Source: Dillenia suffruticosa
Lineage: Eukaryota > Streptophyta > Magnoliopsida > Dilleniales > Dilleniaceae
Length of the DNA stretch: 64,000 bases
Reading direction: 5' to 3'
NCBI GenBank assembly: GCA_033439265.1
Contig: JAVTVX010000027.1
Span: forward strand, 8,013,001 to 8,077,000
The notes beneath the pieces are model-generated. The model saw only the letters and a list, made by a program, of their open reading frames with translations. It was not told where the DNA came from and did no database searches. The position numbers were made by a program, and so were the translations under genes. Below, in pieces: positions 36,101-47,134 of this stretch; within the stretch, counting starts at the first letter, position 1, and each line of letters begins with the position of its first letter.

Positions 36101-37697
36101 ACATGGAGTAATGATAAATGTGGATCAAAATGAAATTCATGAGTCTGGCGATGAAGAACCTGATTTTGAGACAGATGATGAAGATGAGGATGAATTTGAT
36201 GTTGAACAATCTGATAATGAGGATGATGATGACAATAATGACTTTGATTTTTTATCATCGGTAAGTATTGTTTTTTTAAGATTTATTAAAATTGTCTAAC
36301 ATCATATGAAATTTTATTTTACTGTTTTCATGTGAAAATACATTCAGATTTGCATATTACGTTTCTCAATTTGTATGTTATATTTAGTGTTTCATGTTTC
36401 ATTTTCGAAATATTATTTGTTAATATGTTTTCTTCTTTTATAGATCATTTCGGATGACAATTTAAATATGGTATGTTTCTTCATATACTCTATTATATTT
36501 TTTATAATCATGCAATATTCATTGCTTGCAAGAAAAAACTCTTGTTACAGTTTCAACGTGGAGGACATAGACGATCTTCTAATGCAAGACCAAACTCTTC
36601 GACGTCACCGTCCGTTTTAGCTGCACCTTCCCATGCCCCTTCGCCTTGTACTGATATACTTTCACCGTTTCCATCAGTTGCACCTTCAATTGTACCTTCA
36701 ATGCAAGATTCACACGTTGAAGGGGAAGATACGCAAGAGGTGATATCCCCTTGCGGAGATTCGTAAGTATTAAATTTTGAAATATTATCACAATTGTTTC
36801 TTTATTTATATAGTTGATTAGTTTATTTAAATATTTTTTTTACTAACCATTTTTTTTATTTCTAATTTTATGATAGATTCACAAATTCTGTGTATGTTAT
36901 TCATGAGCTGAATAGAATCATTAACAACCATTGGGGAGGAGCATCGATGTCATACACAAGTACTCCAGATGATATCAAAGAGCTATGGTGGAGAGAATTC
37001 AAGGTAAATGAGGCCTCTAAGTTTAAATATAAAATTCAGTGTATAATTTAAATATAACAAATTGTTTTTTTTTTTAACGAAAGTTCAATTGGGATGAGAC
37101 CGAAGAGTTTGAAATAAAAAGAATATTTAATAAAAAATGCGGTCATCACATGCGAGGTGTACTAAATCACGCAAAAAAGAGCCGAAAGAATCCACACTGC
37201 ATCACCGAAGAAAATTGGCTCAACATTTTAAATTTCTGGGATTCCGATGAGAGCCGACGGAGGAGTGAGCAAAATAAAATAAATCGAGCTTATAATTCTG
37301 GGGAATCATCTGCTACTTATGCGGGAGGCTCAATCAATATTGATGAGCATAGAATTAGAATGGTAATTTGGTTCAATTAATATTTTTTTGAATTTAATTC
37401 ATTTATTTTTTCATTAATTCATCTAACGGTGTTTTGTTTTTAGACCAAGGAAATGGGATCACCGCCATCATTTAGAGAGACTTTCGCACAGATTTTTCAG
37501 AAAAAAGACAAGACCTGGAGTGGGGAGAGAGCTAGAACGATTATGGTATGTAATTTCAAAATATTAAATTGTTTTATAAAAACTTTTATTTGAACATATT
37601 ATACTCAATTTATCATCACAACATTATAATAAGAATTTAATAGATTTGTCTATTCCAATAATTTCTCAAATACTTAAATTGAACTTTTCATTTATAA

Positions 37698-37744
<47 letters not shown>

Positions 37745-38756
37745 CATTATAAAATAAAATTAAAAAATACATAATATCAAATTTGTTACGTCAATTCCAA
37801 ATGGTTGGTTCATTATGTCACGTATAGTATAATTTTTTCCTTTATTCGATCTGTTATAGTTTCAAACTCGTAATAGTAGTCAAATTTTAATTTCAATTAC
37901 AACACTCCTCATTATCTAAATATCATTTTAATGGAATAAGCAACTAAATATATAAATATAAGTATGTGTAATTTGAATTCCATAAGTGTATTAAATTTAT
38001 AATATTTGATTGACAAAGATAATTTTTGTGTCTTATTGTTTACTGTCAATCGCTTAATGAGAAATACAATTTTGTATTCTGATTTTATTTGTTAGATTTT
38101 TTATTACATTGTTCAACTGTTAATTGACACTTCTATTTCTTTCGTTGGATATTTTAGTATATTGTTATTTTATTTTTCTTCTAATTTCTTATATGATAAT
38201 GCGGGAGAAATATGATCAGCTTCTACTTAGAAATTCCAGTGGTAGTGATGATGCTGCAATGTCTGAGCCATCTGTTAATGATATGGCTTTATGGCTCGAG
38301 GCAACTGGTGGAGCAAAGCAGGGAAGAGTACTTGGGATGGGCTCGTTGAGCAGAACTTGCAGACTCAGTGGTCTAAGTTCTTCCGCCCAGACACCAGTAA
38401 GAGCAGAATTAATGCAAATGAACCAAGAGCTGAGCCACATGAAGGAGCTGTTAGCACAAAAAGACAATGAACTTCAAATCATGCGCGTAGAACAGCAGCG
38501 AAAAGACAATTAACTTCAAGCCATGCGCGTTGAACAGCAACGAAGAGACAATGAATTTGAAGAGTTTCGCGCACAACAGAGGCTTATAATGCAGCATTTT
38601 CAGTTAGTCTCCGCTTCAAGTTCGATTCCCCCTTTTCTATCTCCTCCAAATGATGGTGATGATGATTATGACATATTTGGTGATGGTGATGGTGACGGTG
38701 ATGGTGGCGGTGACGGTGATGGTGATGGTGACGATGATGATGATAATGTTTCTTGA
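33143..38756 (+). pseudogene. CACTA transposase gene: tnp2 (Transposase_21), DUF4218, DUF4216 and Transposase_24 regions
   Basis: This gene would cut and reinsert the CACTA element in the nucleus. Exons with clean GT-AG borders and matching phases are 33143-34872, 34978-35289, 35373-35460, 35532-36260, 36444-36470, 36551-36762, 36877-37003, 37084-37362, 37444-37545 and 38208-38756 (4155 nt in one frame). The tnp2 core lies in the first exon. DUF4218-like sequence (L-P-Y-E-A-R-V-A-G-P-V-Q-Y-R-W-M-Y-P-F near 34815) crosses into the second. The DUF4216-like region and an acidic tail fill the fourth, and a Transposase_24-like region spans 36877-38460. The tail encodes Asp-Gly repeats. Two in-frame stops interrupt it: TAG at 34658-34660 and TAA at 38511-38513. 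The usual N-terminal zinc-finger part is not seen, so 33143 may not be the true start. Joining all parts is my model; separate or alternative transcripts are possible. Confidence 0.85.
37699..37742. repeat. (AT)n microsatellite
   Basis: An uninterrupted AT run inside the last intron (37546-38207) of the transposase gene. Confidence 0.9.
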
Positions 38757-39079
38757 AACAATTTTAATTTCACGTTTTTATTTAATTAGACTTCTCATTA
38801 GAATTTCAATTTTACTTCTACAAATTTGATATTCTGTAACTTATTTAGTACTGTTTAATATTATTTCATGACGATGGTAGTATTTTTATAATTATTATTT
38901 CATTCATACTATTAGATGGTTAGTTCTTTGAATGAGTAGAGACTGCATAAATTTCGTATTCTTGGCTGTTCGATGGTACCCTGGAGGATTTGTTGATGAT
39001 GATGTTGGTAGTTTAGTTCATAAACTGGTTGGTTGAGACTATCAAGGAGGAATATGATATATATGGAAATTTTGGTGCA

Positions 39080-39830
39080 AATATTAAACAAATCAAATTT
39101 TTTTGTCGCAAATTTTATACATTCGTCGCTAAATTCGTCGCTGATTTTGACATTCGTCGCAAAATTTGTTGCTGAATTTTTAAGATTTCGTTGCAAAATT
39201 CGTTGCAAAAGCCGTCGCCGATTTTGTTGCAGAATTGCGACAAATTATATCACAAATAAATTTTGTTGCAAATTGCGACGAAAATAATTTCGTCGCAAAT
39301 TTTGTTGCAAATATTAGCGACAAAAAAACTATTGTTGGAAATTTGCAACGACAAAATTTGTCGCTAATTTGTGACAAAAAATATTCGTCGTTGTGTTGGT
39401 CGCAAAATTGCAATAAAAAAATTTTTGATACTAATTTATCCGACGAATTTTCCGACAGAGAATTTTGAAACATACTATTTCGTCGCAAAATTGGTCGGAA
39501 AATTGCAACAAAAAAATATTGGTTGCTAATTTGTGCAACAATTTTTCCAACAAATATTTTATTGTTGGAAATTTTTCCGACGAAATTTTTCGTCGCAAAT
39601 TTTGTAGGAAAATTGTAACTAAAAAGTTTTTGTTGCTAATGTTTGCGACGAATTTTGCGACGAACTATAATCTGTCGCTAATTGGCGACAAATATCATAT
39701 TTTTTGTCGCAAAATTTTGCGACGAGTTATTAGCGACAAATTCTTTTTTGTCGAAAAATTGATCGCTAAATAATTTAGCGACGAATATTTCTTAAATTTT
39801 TGTCGCAAAATTTGTGACTAAATACAAGTT
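39080..39830. repeat. Right subterminal repeats of CACTA element
   Basis: Repeated TTCGTCGC, GCGACGAA and decayed forms such as TTTGTTGC fill the right arm. They match the left arm motif but are more degenerate, with many C-to-T changes. Confidence 0.85.
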
Positions 39831-39841
39831 TTTTTGTAGTG
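39828..39841 (-). repeat. Right terminal inverted repeat of CACTA element
   Basis: GTTTTTTTGTAGTG, the exact inverse of the left end, followed by CGC. Confidence 0.95.
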
Positions 39842-39844
39842 CGC

Positions 39845-40883
39845 CCTGACTGGCAATTGGCCTCCCCACCAACCCTTGTTAGCACAACAAAGGGAAGTAA
39901 AATTATCCAAATCATCTAAATGTTGGACGAGAATCTTAATCTCAAAAATGTGATCGACATAACAAAAAGAGATTCATCTGAACTCTAGATAAGATGCATG
40001 AAAACAAAAAATTAAAAAAAAAAAATTATACAAGAAAGAACCAGAATTGTGAAGATTCCAGACCATCTTAGCTGGAACATCTTATGAGATACGGGATCAA
40101 ATTTAATGGAAGTAAACTCAAAGTCTCTAGATCATTCAATTTTTAGGGGGTGAAAAGGAAGTTCCATGAAAAAAAACAGCATGATGAAATTTGATACAAG
40201 AGTGGAGCATTCTGCAAGGTTGATAGATAAAATAAAGAATAACATATAAAAAAGACTAGGTATCAACATTCAATATACATTCTAAAAAAGCACACAAGAC
40301 CTATCCTGTATAGCTAATGAAACAACAGATGTACAAAGACAAAAACATTATTTTTGAAGTGTGGTTCACACTAGAACTTGCCTTTTGTCTCCAATAAAAA
40401 TTACCGTAACCACATCCCCAAATTAGCATCACTTCTTTTGTAGAAAAAACAAGTTACAGACCAAGTAGTGTGTACAAAGATTAAAATAGATAATGAGACA
40501 TCATCTACATAATAAAAAGAAAAGAAAAGAACAATCAAATAACAAAGCATTCCAATCCCTATAATGGTAGTTTGGATCATAATTACCAGATTTGTTAAGG
40601 GGTTCAGGAACGCAAGATACACCTGTAATTGCAATCCACAAGAGGGTAGGCTTAGTAAGTATGTTAATTTGTGCACCAAACACCATGTTTACAAGCAAAA
40701 GAAAGGAGCAGAGATAAGGCTATGTATTCCATTTTTTATGCATAGTTTTATATGCATGCACACAAGCCCTCGATTTTTCAAGGTTAAGATTCCCGCAGGG
40801 ACTCTAAAAAACAGAGAGGAAAACAAAAAAAAAAAAAAAAACCAAACAAACAAACAAACAAAACAAAACAAAAACAAAACAGA

Positions 40884-40921
<38 letters not shown>

Positions 40922-41210
40922 AAAACAGAAACCCCAAAAAAGCAACTTTGATAACAGTCTGTCATGAATGGAGGCAGTATACAAGAGATTGGTGGGATTG
41001 GTGGGCTGGATGACATAGCAAATTATGAAGCATCTAGAAATCCTGTAAACAGAAAATTGGAAAGGAAGATCAAATGTGAAACATTCGATATAGGAGGGTA
41101 CACCTAACAGAAGCCCATGATCTAAAGATGACAATATTTAGCAGTTATTTCCAAAAATAAGATGCCCACCCTCAACACACGCAAACAAGGAAACAACCCA
41201 CCCCCAAAAA

Positions 41211-41241
<31 letters not shown>

Positions 41242-41500
41242 CAAAGAGAGAACACCACCAAGAGAAGATAGATGATCTGACAGTGGAAGTGAAAGATCAT
41301 GGTTAACCCATATTTCCACAATACACAGAAGCAAAACCACATAGAAGTCGAAACATATTCTTATTTCCCCGAGGGAGAAACCATGTGGCACCAAATGAGA
41401 AGAACATAGATGCATAGCTTAGTCTTGAAAACAAGAACTACAATAACAGAAGAAAAATTAAAATAGACAGAGCATCTAGCGTACAAATAGTCCCACTTAC
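39845..41500. other. Intron of the minus-strand pseudogene, right part
   Basis: No gene is visible. There is an A-rich low-complexity tract at 40820-40920 and an (AT)n run at 41219-41240. Poly-Phe frames on the minus strand come from the A tract. Confidence 0.6.
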
Positions 41501-42433
41501 TTATATCCTGCAGTTTGAAGGAACATCTTTAACAGTTCAATGGCTGAACACTGCTTCCTGTAGCTATCAGCAAGAACCCTCAAGATACGACCCAGTTTAG
41601 AGATATGGCGGCTAAGCAACTGAGACAATATCTCCATTGGAATTTCTGACGCACCTTCAAACCCCATTGTTGCTAACATACGCACTATCACCTTTTGAGA
41701 CACTTTTAATGCTTGCTCTTCACTAATACGTCTCTTGTTCACTTCAGCCCCGCTTTTCCCTCGAAGCTGAGCTCTTTGATCCATTGCATCAGGCCTAATA
41801 CCAAGCCTTTCAATCATAATAGGACTCCTAGTCACAACCTGGGGTAGTGTGTCAAGGACTCCATGAAACTCCACTTTCTGGTCATTCGCCACCCTTCTTG
41901 TTGGAGAAAGTGCACTGTCAGGTACGCAATTTAAAGCAAAATATGTTTCCGGGAAAAAGTATATCTCATCATCAACTGATTTATTGCCTTCTAAAACAGA
42001 ATTTCCATCTCCACTCTCCAAGACAGAGTTGGAAAAACCAATATGATCATCCTGAAATGGTGCTCGCCTTCTCTTGTGCAAGAACTTTAAGGTAAGAAAA
42101 CATTTCATCAGCAGTACGTTTGTCCGAATCCGTCCCCAAATGGTAATTTGTATGGTCTTGCAGCTCTATACTTCTCAATAAATTGACTATACCATGTTTT
42201 AGGCAATTCTTCAGGCCTAAACCTATGAGACACATTCTCAATCTCTGGTTCACCATATCTGGATCCAAAACCAGACATATGTTTTACCTGAATTTGCATC
42301 CATTTCAACCAGATTATAAACGAAAAGGCTAGAAAGTTGAGGAAAAGAAAGAAACACACCACAAGAAATTTATTTAACACATTAAATATCTCAGGAATGG
42401 AGTGTAAAAAACCATAAATTGGCAAAGAATAAC

Positions 42434-42460
42434 CACACACACACACACACACACACACAA
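42434..42460. repeat. (CA)n microsatellite
   Basis: A short CA run upstream of the first readable exon of the minus-strand pseudogene. Confidence 0.85.
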
Positions 42461-43037
42461 AAGTTGAAGGCCCAGGTGAAATATTTTGAGCGAACAGGCT
42501 TGTCTGATGATTTAAACATGAACAATCTCAAATCCCACTTACCCTAAAAGTCTAAACAGTAGCAATGTTCTGATAAAATTTCCTCATTCTATTTGTAGTG
42601 CACCTATGCATCAGTTTTTGTTGTGCTATACAATGATGTCAAAGGTGTTTAGCTAGTTAAAATCTGTGACGAAAGAGGCACCAAACACTGATTTTATGCA
42701 TAACATGGCTTCAGAAAAAATGAATTAAAAATGTCCTCTCACTTCTGAATCCCTTTTTCCTAATCAGGGCAGAAATAATGGAATGAAATCTATTAAAGAA
42801 GGCCTTTCTGTTTCTCCCTTTGGCTTTTACACACCCAACATTATGGAAAGTACAAGTGAAAATGCTGCTTTAAGTCATAGAATCCAAATTGTGGGTAGCG
42901 ATTTCCAAGTGAGGCATGCCACTATAGAGTTCTTTGGGGATTTTCATGCTAATGGGGAGTTTGCTGCAAGTTTGAACTATACATTCTTAGTTCAACTCCC
43001 AAATAAAGCCTCATCCCATTAGCACAGCAGGCAGTGT

Positions 43038-43593
43038 GTGTTGAAGAACAAGGCAATCAACCATTCAAGGCTCAAAACCAAGTCCTCAATACCTCAAAAT
43101 GAAGCCAAGTCATGGTCTAAACCGTCTGAACAACACTGGCCAAAACTACGCAGAATGCTGCCCAGAAAATGTATCCAGGCTGTCCAGATTCTAGGTCACT
43201 TTGGTGGGCTGTTTCATGAAGCAAGAAAAGGCCTTTCTTTGGGATGGTTAGAGGGAGTAAAGATCAACAAAAGGAGTCCAAAATGAAAGCCCAAAGAAGC
43301 TTAGAAAAGCCCAAGAATACAGCCCAAACAGCCAAGGGTATTTTGGGTAGAATTTATAACGGCTAGTTTTGTGTCTACCGGCTAGTTTATGAGTTTACTA
43401 GCTAGTTGAGCCTCAGTCCTATATAAATGTCTCACCTCTCAAATGTTTTGTCCTTTGTCTAAACTCTCCGCACTCTTGTAATTTTCTCTCAAGGGACAAT
43501 CCTCCTTTTGTAATGCATTCTTGAAATACAATATAAAAAGCTCTCATTCATTTTTATTCAAACACTTGTGCTCTTGATATCATTATTATAACA
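43038..43593 (+). repeat. 5' LTR of truncated copia element
   Basis: The right end is fixed by the adjoining primer binding site. The left end is chosen from the TGTTG start that complements the terminal AACA and could be off by a few bases. Confidence 0.65.
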
Positions 43594-44030
43594 TGGTATC
43601 ATAGCAGGCCACAATTCCAACCTCTTCACACGATTCCTTTCAAACTCACCCTTTCTCCTCCATAGTCCTAAACTCAACCAACTACTATCAATGGGCACAA
43701 GGAGTAAAAAGGTCTCTCAATCTAAGAGACCTCTTAGAGCACATCACGGAGGAGGCTATGGAGAAGTCTAGCCCAAGTACAAAGAGTGGAAAAAAAAAGG
43801 AAGACCAAGTGCTCGTGCTGCTGTCCAACTCAATGGACCACACTCATTGCATGCAGGTCACTAGTGCTCCAACGACTAAAGCTGACCAAATGTATGGTAT
43901 ATATGGGCAAAAATCCAACTTGGGGAGAATATACGAAATCAAACAACTAATAGGGGGTCTCAAGAAAGAGGGAAAGACACTCACCCAAATTATCAATTTG
44001 GTATATCAAATGTATGGTATATCAATTTTA
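43038..44030 (+). mobile_element. Truncated copia element: 5' LTR, primer site and part of gag
   Basis: A TGTTGAAG...TATAACA LTR (43038-43593) includes a TATA-like CTATATAAAT (about 43419). It is followed at once by TGGTATCATAGC (43594-43605), one base from the tRNA-iMet primer site. A gag-like frame follows (43691 onward) with frameshifts; 43904-43983 matches the copia gag N-S/N-x-A/G-x-I-Y-E-x-x-x-x-I stretch. The element breaks off near 44030. No pol, 3' LTR or target duplication is found. Confidence 0.8.
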
Positions 44031-45688
44031 AAAAAAAATTTAAAAATTGATATATTTTAAGATTATTGATTTATATTATAAGTTATTTTTAAAAAATTAT
44101 ATTGTATTATAAATTTACCAAATTATCACCTTACCGTCCTAGTCATACAAAAATATTAATTAATCACTATTATTAATTTAACAAGATTTAACTATATATA
44201 TTTATGATATTCCTTTTGAATCGCCCCCAAAACGAAAAGATCTTGGGAAATATAAATTACATTGTATAAGAATTTGAATTTGAAATCATCAGAGGGAATA
44301 GAGATTTATGCCACTAGTCTGTCCTATTAGAGACAGATTATAAGTTTTGTGAAAGAGGAAAAAAAAAGACCGGATCAATCATTGGACAGGACAAGCAGGC
44401 CTTTGTCTGGGTCAGGATTGTACAGTCAATTAAAACTCTCCTAACTCACTTGGGCCTAGGATTTTCTATTGGACCAACTCAGCCCCAAAAACAATAATAT
44501 TTTTTATTTTTATAATCTATTGGTATTCGATAATCATATTGAATCTAACTAAATACGATTTAATTCGAATTCAATTTTTAAAAGATAAAACTCTCTCAAT
44601 ATCTATTTTCTCCATACACAATAATCGAATATGAGATTTCACTTAAAGGATACCAATGCTTTGCCACCAGCCAAACTAGACATTTTTTTTAGTACTATAC
44701 CAATTGGTATTCGAAGTCATATTTCTGTTAATCCGATCCAAGACTTGTATTGGTCTATTTAAGAGGTTATTCTCTTAATATAGTTTGTTTCATGTATAAA
44801 TCGTAAGTCAAATTTGTGATTTTGATTAAGAAATTTAATATCATATTTTATTAAATCAACTTACAATAAGTGGATAAACCAGGCATTGGTATTAGACATT
44901 GGTATAACATTTTAAGAAAGTTGAAGTTCTTTGGATTTTCATGGGCAAAAACAAATAATCAAGAAAGATAAAAACGAATTATTTTATTAAGAAAATCGTA
45001 GGTTCTATACTAAAAAATATTCCCGGTTTGATGCATAAAAAATATAATTACTATGTTGAAATAATTTTTGATGGGCAAATACAATGAAAGAAATGTAAAT
45101 ATGATAGGGTTTGGCGGATTTTCTAATGGCTCGAACTCTCCTCTTTAGTAAATGTCCTAGCGCAAGGAAGATAACTTAAGTTTGAAAAATATTTTACAAG
45201 CGCAAACAATAACCATTTTAAATGAGATAACCACTCTAACGGGACAATTCATAATCTTTTCAACTGTTTGTGTTTTTTATTTTAATTTTTAATAAAATAA
45301 TAATGAGACATTTAATTGTTTTTCTTAGGTAAATATTATATAGTGGATACTGGTTATCCTAATTTGAAAAGTAAAGGTGAATGATATCATCTTCTAGGGT
45401 TTGGAGGAAGCATGCAGCCAGAAGGTATAAAAGAATTTTTTTTTTTTTTTTTATATAAGGAGACGTAATCAAGTGAGATCGAATCGAGAAAAAAAAATAA
45501 AAGTATGGAATTTCTACAACTTGAACTATCCTGAGAGAAATAGTTGCATTCTTCACTAAGAATATTTTCATTGATTAAACAGAAAAACTTATTATTGCAA
45601 CAACGATGTTTTATAACTTCATTAGAGCAGGTGAAGTTTGACAAATGCGATTGCAATGTTAATTATATTCCAAGAAAGAAAAATGATT
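44031..45688. other. AT-rich spacer
   Basis: No gene is visible. It includes member A (44511-44690) of a dispersed repeat described separately, and a second short repeat at about 45433-45550 that resembles 52205-52310. Confidence 0.6.
44511..44690. repeat. Dispersed repeat family, member A
   Basis: Ordered words CGATAATCATATTGAATCTA, AAACTCTCTCAATATCTATT and GATACCAATG recur, diverged, at 47815-48000 and 53105-53285 and more weakly at 54355-54490. The family is not recognised. Confidence 0.55.
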
Positions 45689-45906
45689 AAAAAATAGGTT
45701 CATCTACACAAAGGTCAGTCGTCACAATAGGAAGGGTTCTACGTCTCTTAATCAAATGCTCGGATTCGAGTTTTTTTGGGAACTGAAAAGATTACTTTAA
45801 GAGATATTCTCCTCTATAAGAGACTCAATAATCAAGTCGACCCAAATTAGTAAAAACGAAACTTTGAATACCGAGAGTTAGGAACCAATAAAAAAATAGG
45901 TTCATC
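45689..45906 (+). mobile_element. SINE-like insertion (186 bp) with 16-bp target duplication
   Basis: AAAAAATAGGTTCATC occurs at 45689-45704 and again, perfectly, at 45891-45906. The 186 bp between them end in an A-rich tail next to the second copy, as expected for a LINE-driven insertion. GATTCGAGTT at about 45763-45772, some 58 bases in, resembles an RNA polymerase III box B. A clear box A is not seen. The family is not recognised. Confidence 0.55.
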
Positions 45907-47096
45907 CGCCGTAAGAACATATGATAATGGCTGCCACATAACGTCAGAATTGATGGGAAAATAGAAATTACTAATTTATTATTTTTTTTAGGAAGCCTTA
46001 AAAAATGTATAAACTTTAAATATATAAATAAATATAAGTTTTCTATAATATTTTTGAAGTTAAAATATTTATATTTAAATTTATGAATGTTTTAAAATTA
46101 TTTATAAACTATTTATTTTATAAATTATTTTTGAAACTTTAATTTCAATTGTTTTTTATTGTAACTTTATTAAATATTAGAATCTATTTAAGTTGTTTTG
46201 TTGAACAATTTACTTACATAAGATAACTTTTTTTAAAATAAAATTGTCGAATAATTTATCACTTTAAACTCTTATTTTTCACACTAGGTTATTTAAAATA
46301 AATAAATAAACAGAGTTTAAACTTTTTCTTGTGGCTAGCTTAAAATAAAAGCCCAAGAAGGTAGCTTTCAGTGAAATAAAAGAAGAAAACCTTTTAACTT
46401 TTGGATAGCTTGTGTCTTTTGATTTATATGATGCACATATCCAGAGTAATTGCAAGTAAGGTAGACCCTTAAGAGAACCAACTTCTCACGATACCTGTTT
46501 TTTTTCATACCCAAAAGTAGTATTCGAGATTTTGTTTAAAATACCGAAACAACTTAATTCTTTTCTCTTGCAACCTAGCTGGGTCAGTGGTTGTTCTTAT
46601 CCTCTTGCCTTTGCAATTTGCGAGGATAAATGTTCCTGCACTCGTTAAGATGGGACAGAGACTTCTCTTCTACACCTCCTTTCTTTTGTTGGTTATACGA
46701 AATTCGAATCCCAGAATACAGTTTTTTGGAAAAGGAGTTATGATCGATAAACTGTTCATTTGGAGACCTTGGACACCTCCTTTCAATTAAGTGGGTTTGG
46801 CATATCCGATTTGATCATGACACTGATTTGAAATATAAATATATGATATTATTTTAACAAGTTTAACATGAAAGTATGATATGGTGCTTCATGACATTGG
46901 TTACTAACTCCTCATGTATATAGTGACTTTGCATCATCAAGATGTATTTCCTTTTGTATGTTGTGTTGCTGCTAAATGTCATGCTTATCATCATACAAAG
47001 TTCAAGGAATGGATAGAACATTGTTAATCAACTGATCCAAAATGTGGGTTTCTCCCATTTTTTTTAACTAACCCACTTTTGTTGATCTTCCCACAA

Positions 47097-47134
<38 letters not shown>

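Larger units (their letters stand above)
26812..39841 (+). mobile_element. CACTA (En/Spm) DNA transposon, 13.03 kb
   Basis: The element begins CACTACAAAAAAAC and ends with its exact inverted complement (14 bp). It is flanked by CGC at 26809-26811 and 39842-39844, the 3-bp duplication expected for CACTA elements. Subterminal repeats around GCGACGAA / TTCGTCGC fill 26830-27640 and 39080-39830. Inside is a transposase gene on the plus strand (33143-38756) with a tnp2 domain. A solo LTR (28896-31433) has inserted into its left arm. The transposase has two in-frame stops, so this copy is probably not autonomous, although both ends are intact enough to be mobilised by another source. Confidence 0.95.
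24474..42287 (-). pseudogene. Conserved plant gene with Gln/Met-rich C-terminus, frameshifted, with a 16.2-kb intron
   Basis: I do not know a name for this family. Readable minus-strand exons are 42287-41501, 25326-25197, about 25010-24671 and about 24592-24474 (stop). The first contains H-R-F-R-P-E-E-L-P, R-R-R-A-P-F-Q-D-D and S-Y-R-K-Q-C-S-A-I-E-L-L-K-M. It ends G-G-A-T-A-T-A-A before GTAAGT at 41500. The next exon starts after AG at 25327 with TAATATCAGG, and the phases join cleanly as G-Y-N-N-I. Later exons are Gln- and Met-rich (H-P-Q-N-L-A-L-Q-Q-Q-Q) and end with V-K-V-E-G-F-Q-E-L-M-G-G-D. Three frameshifts are visible: near 42136, near 42085 and near 24800. Upstream exons are not found; a copia fragment lies just beyond. 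The intron 41500-25327 holds the MITE and the CACTA element. A pseudogene is most likely; sequencing indels are the alternative. Confidence 0.75.

Noticed and set aside
40689..41134. Poly-Phe minus-strand frames
   Set aside because: They are produced by the A-rich tract at 40820-40920 inside an intron.
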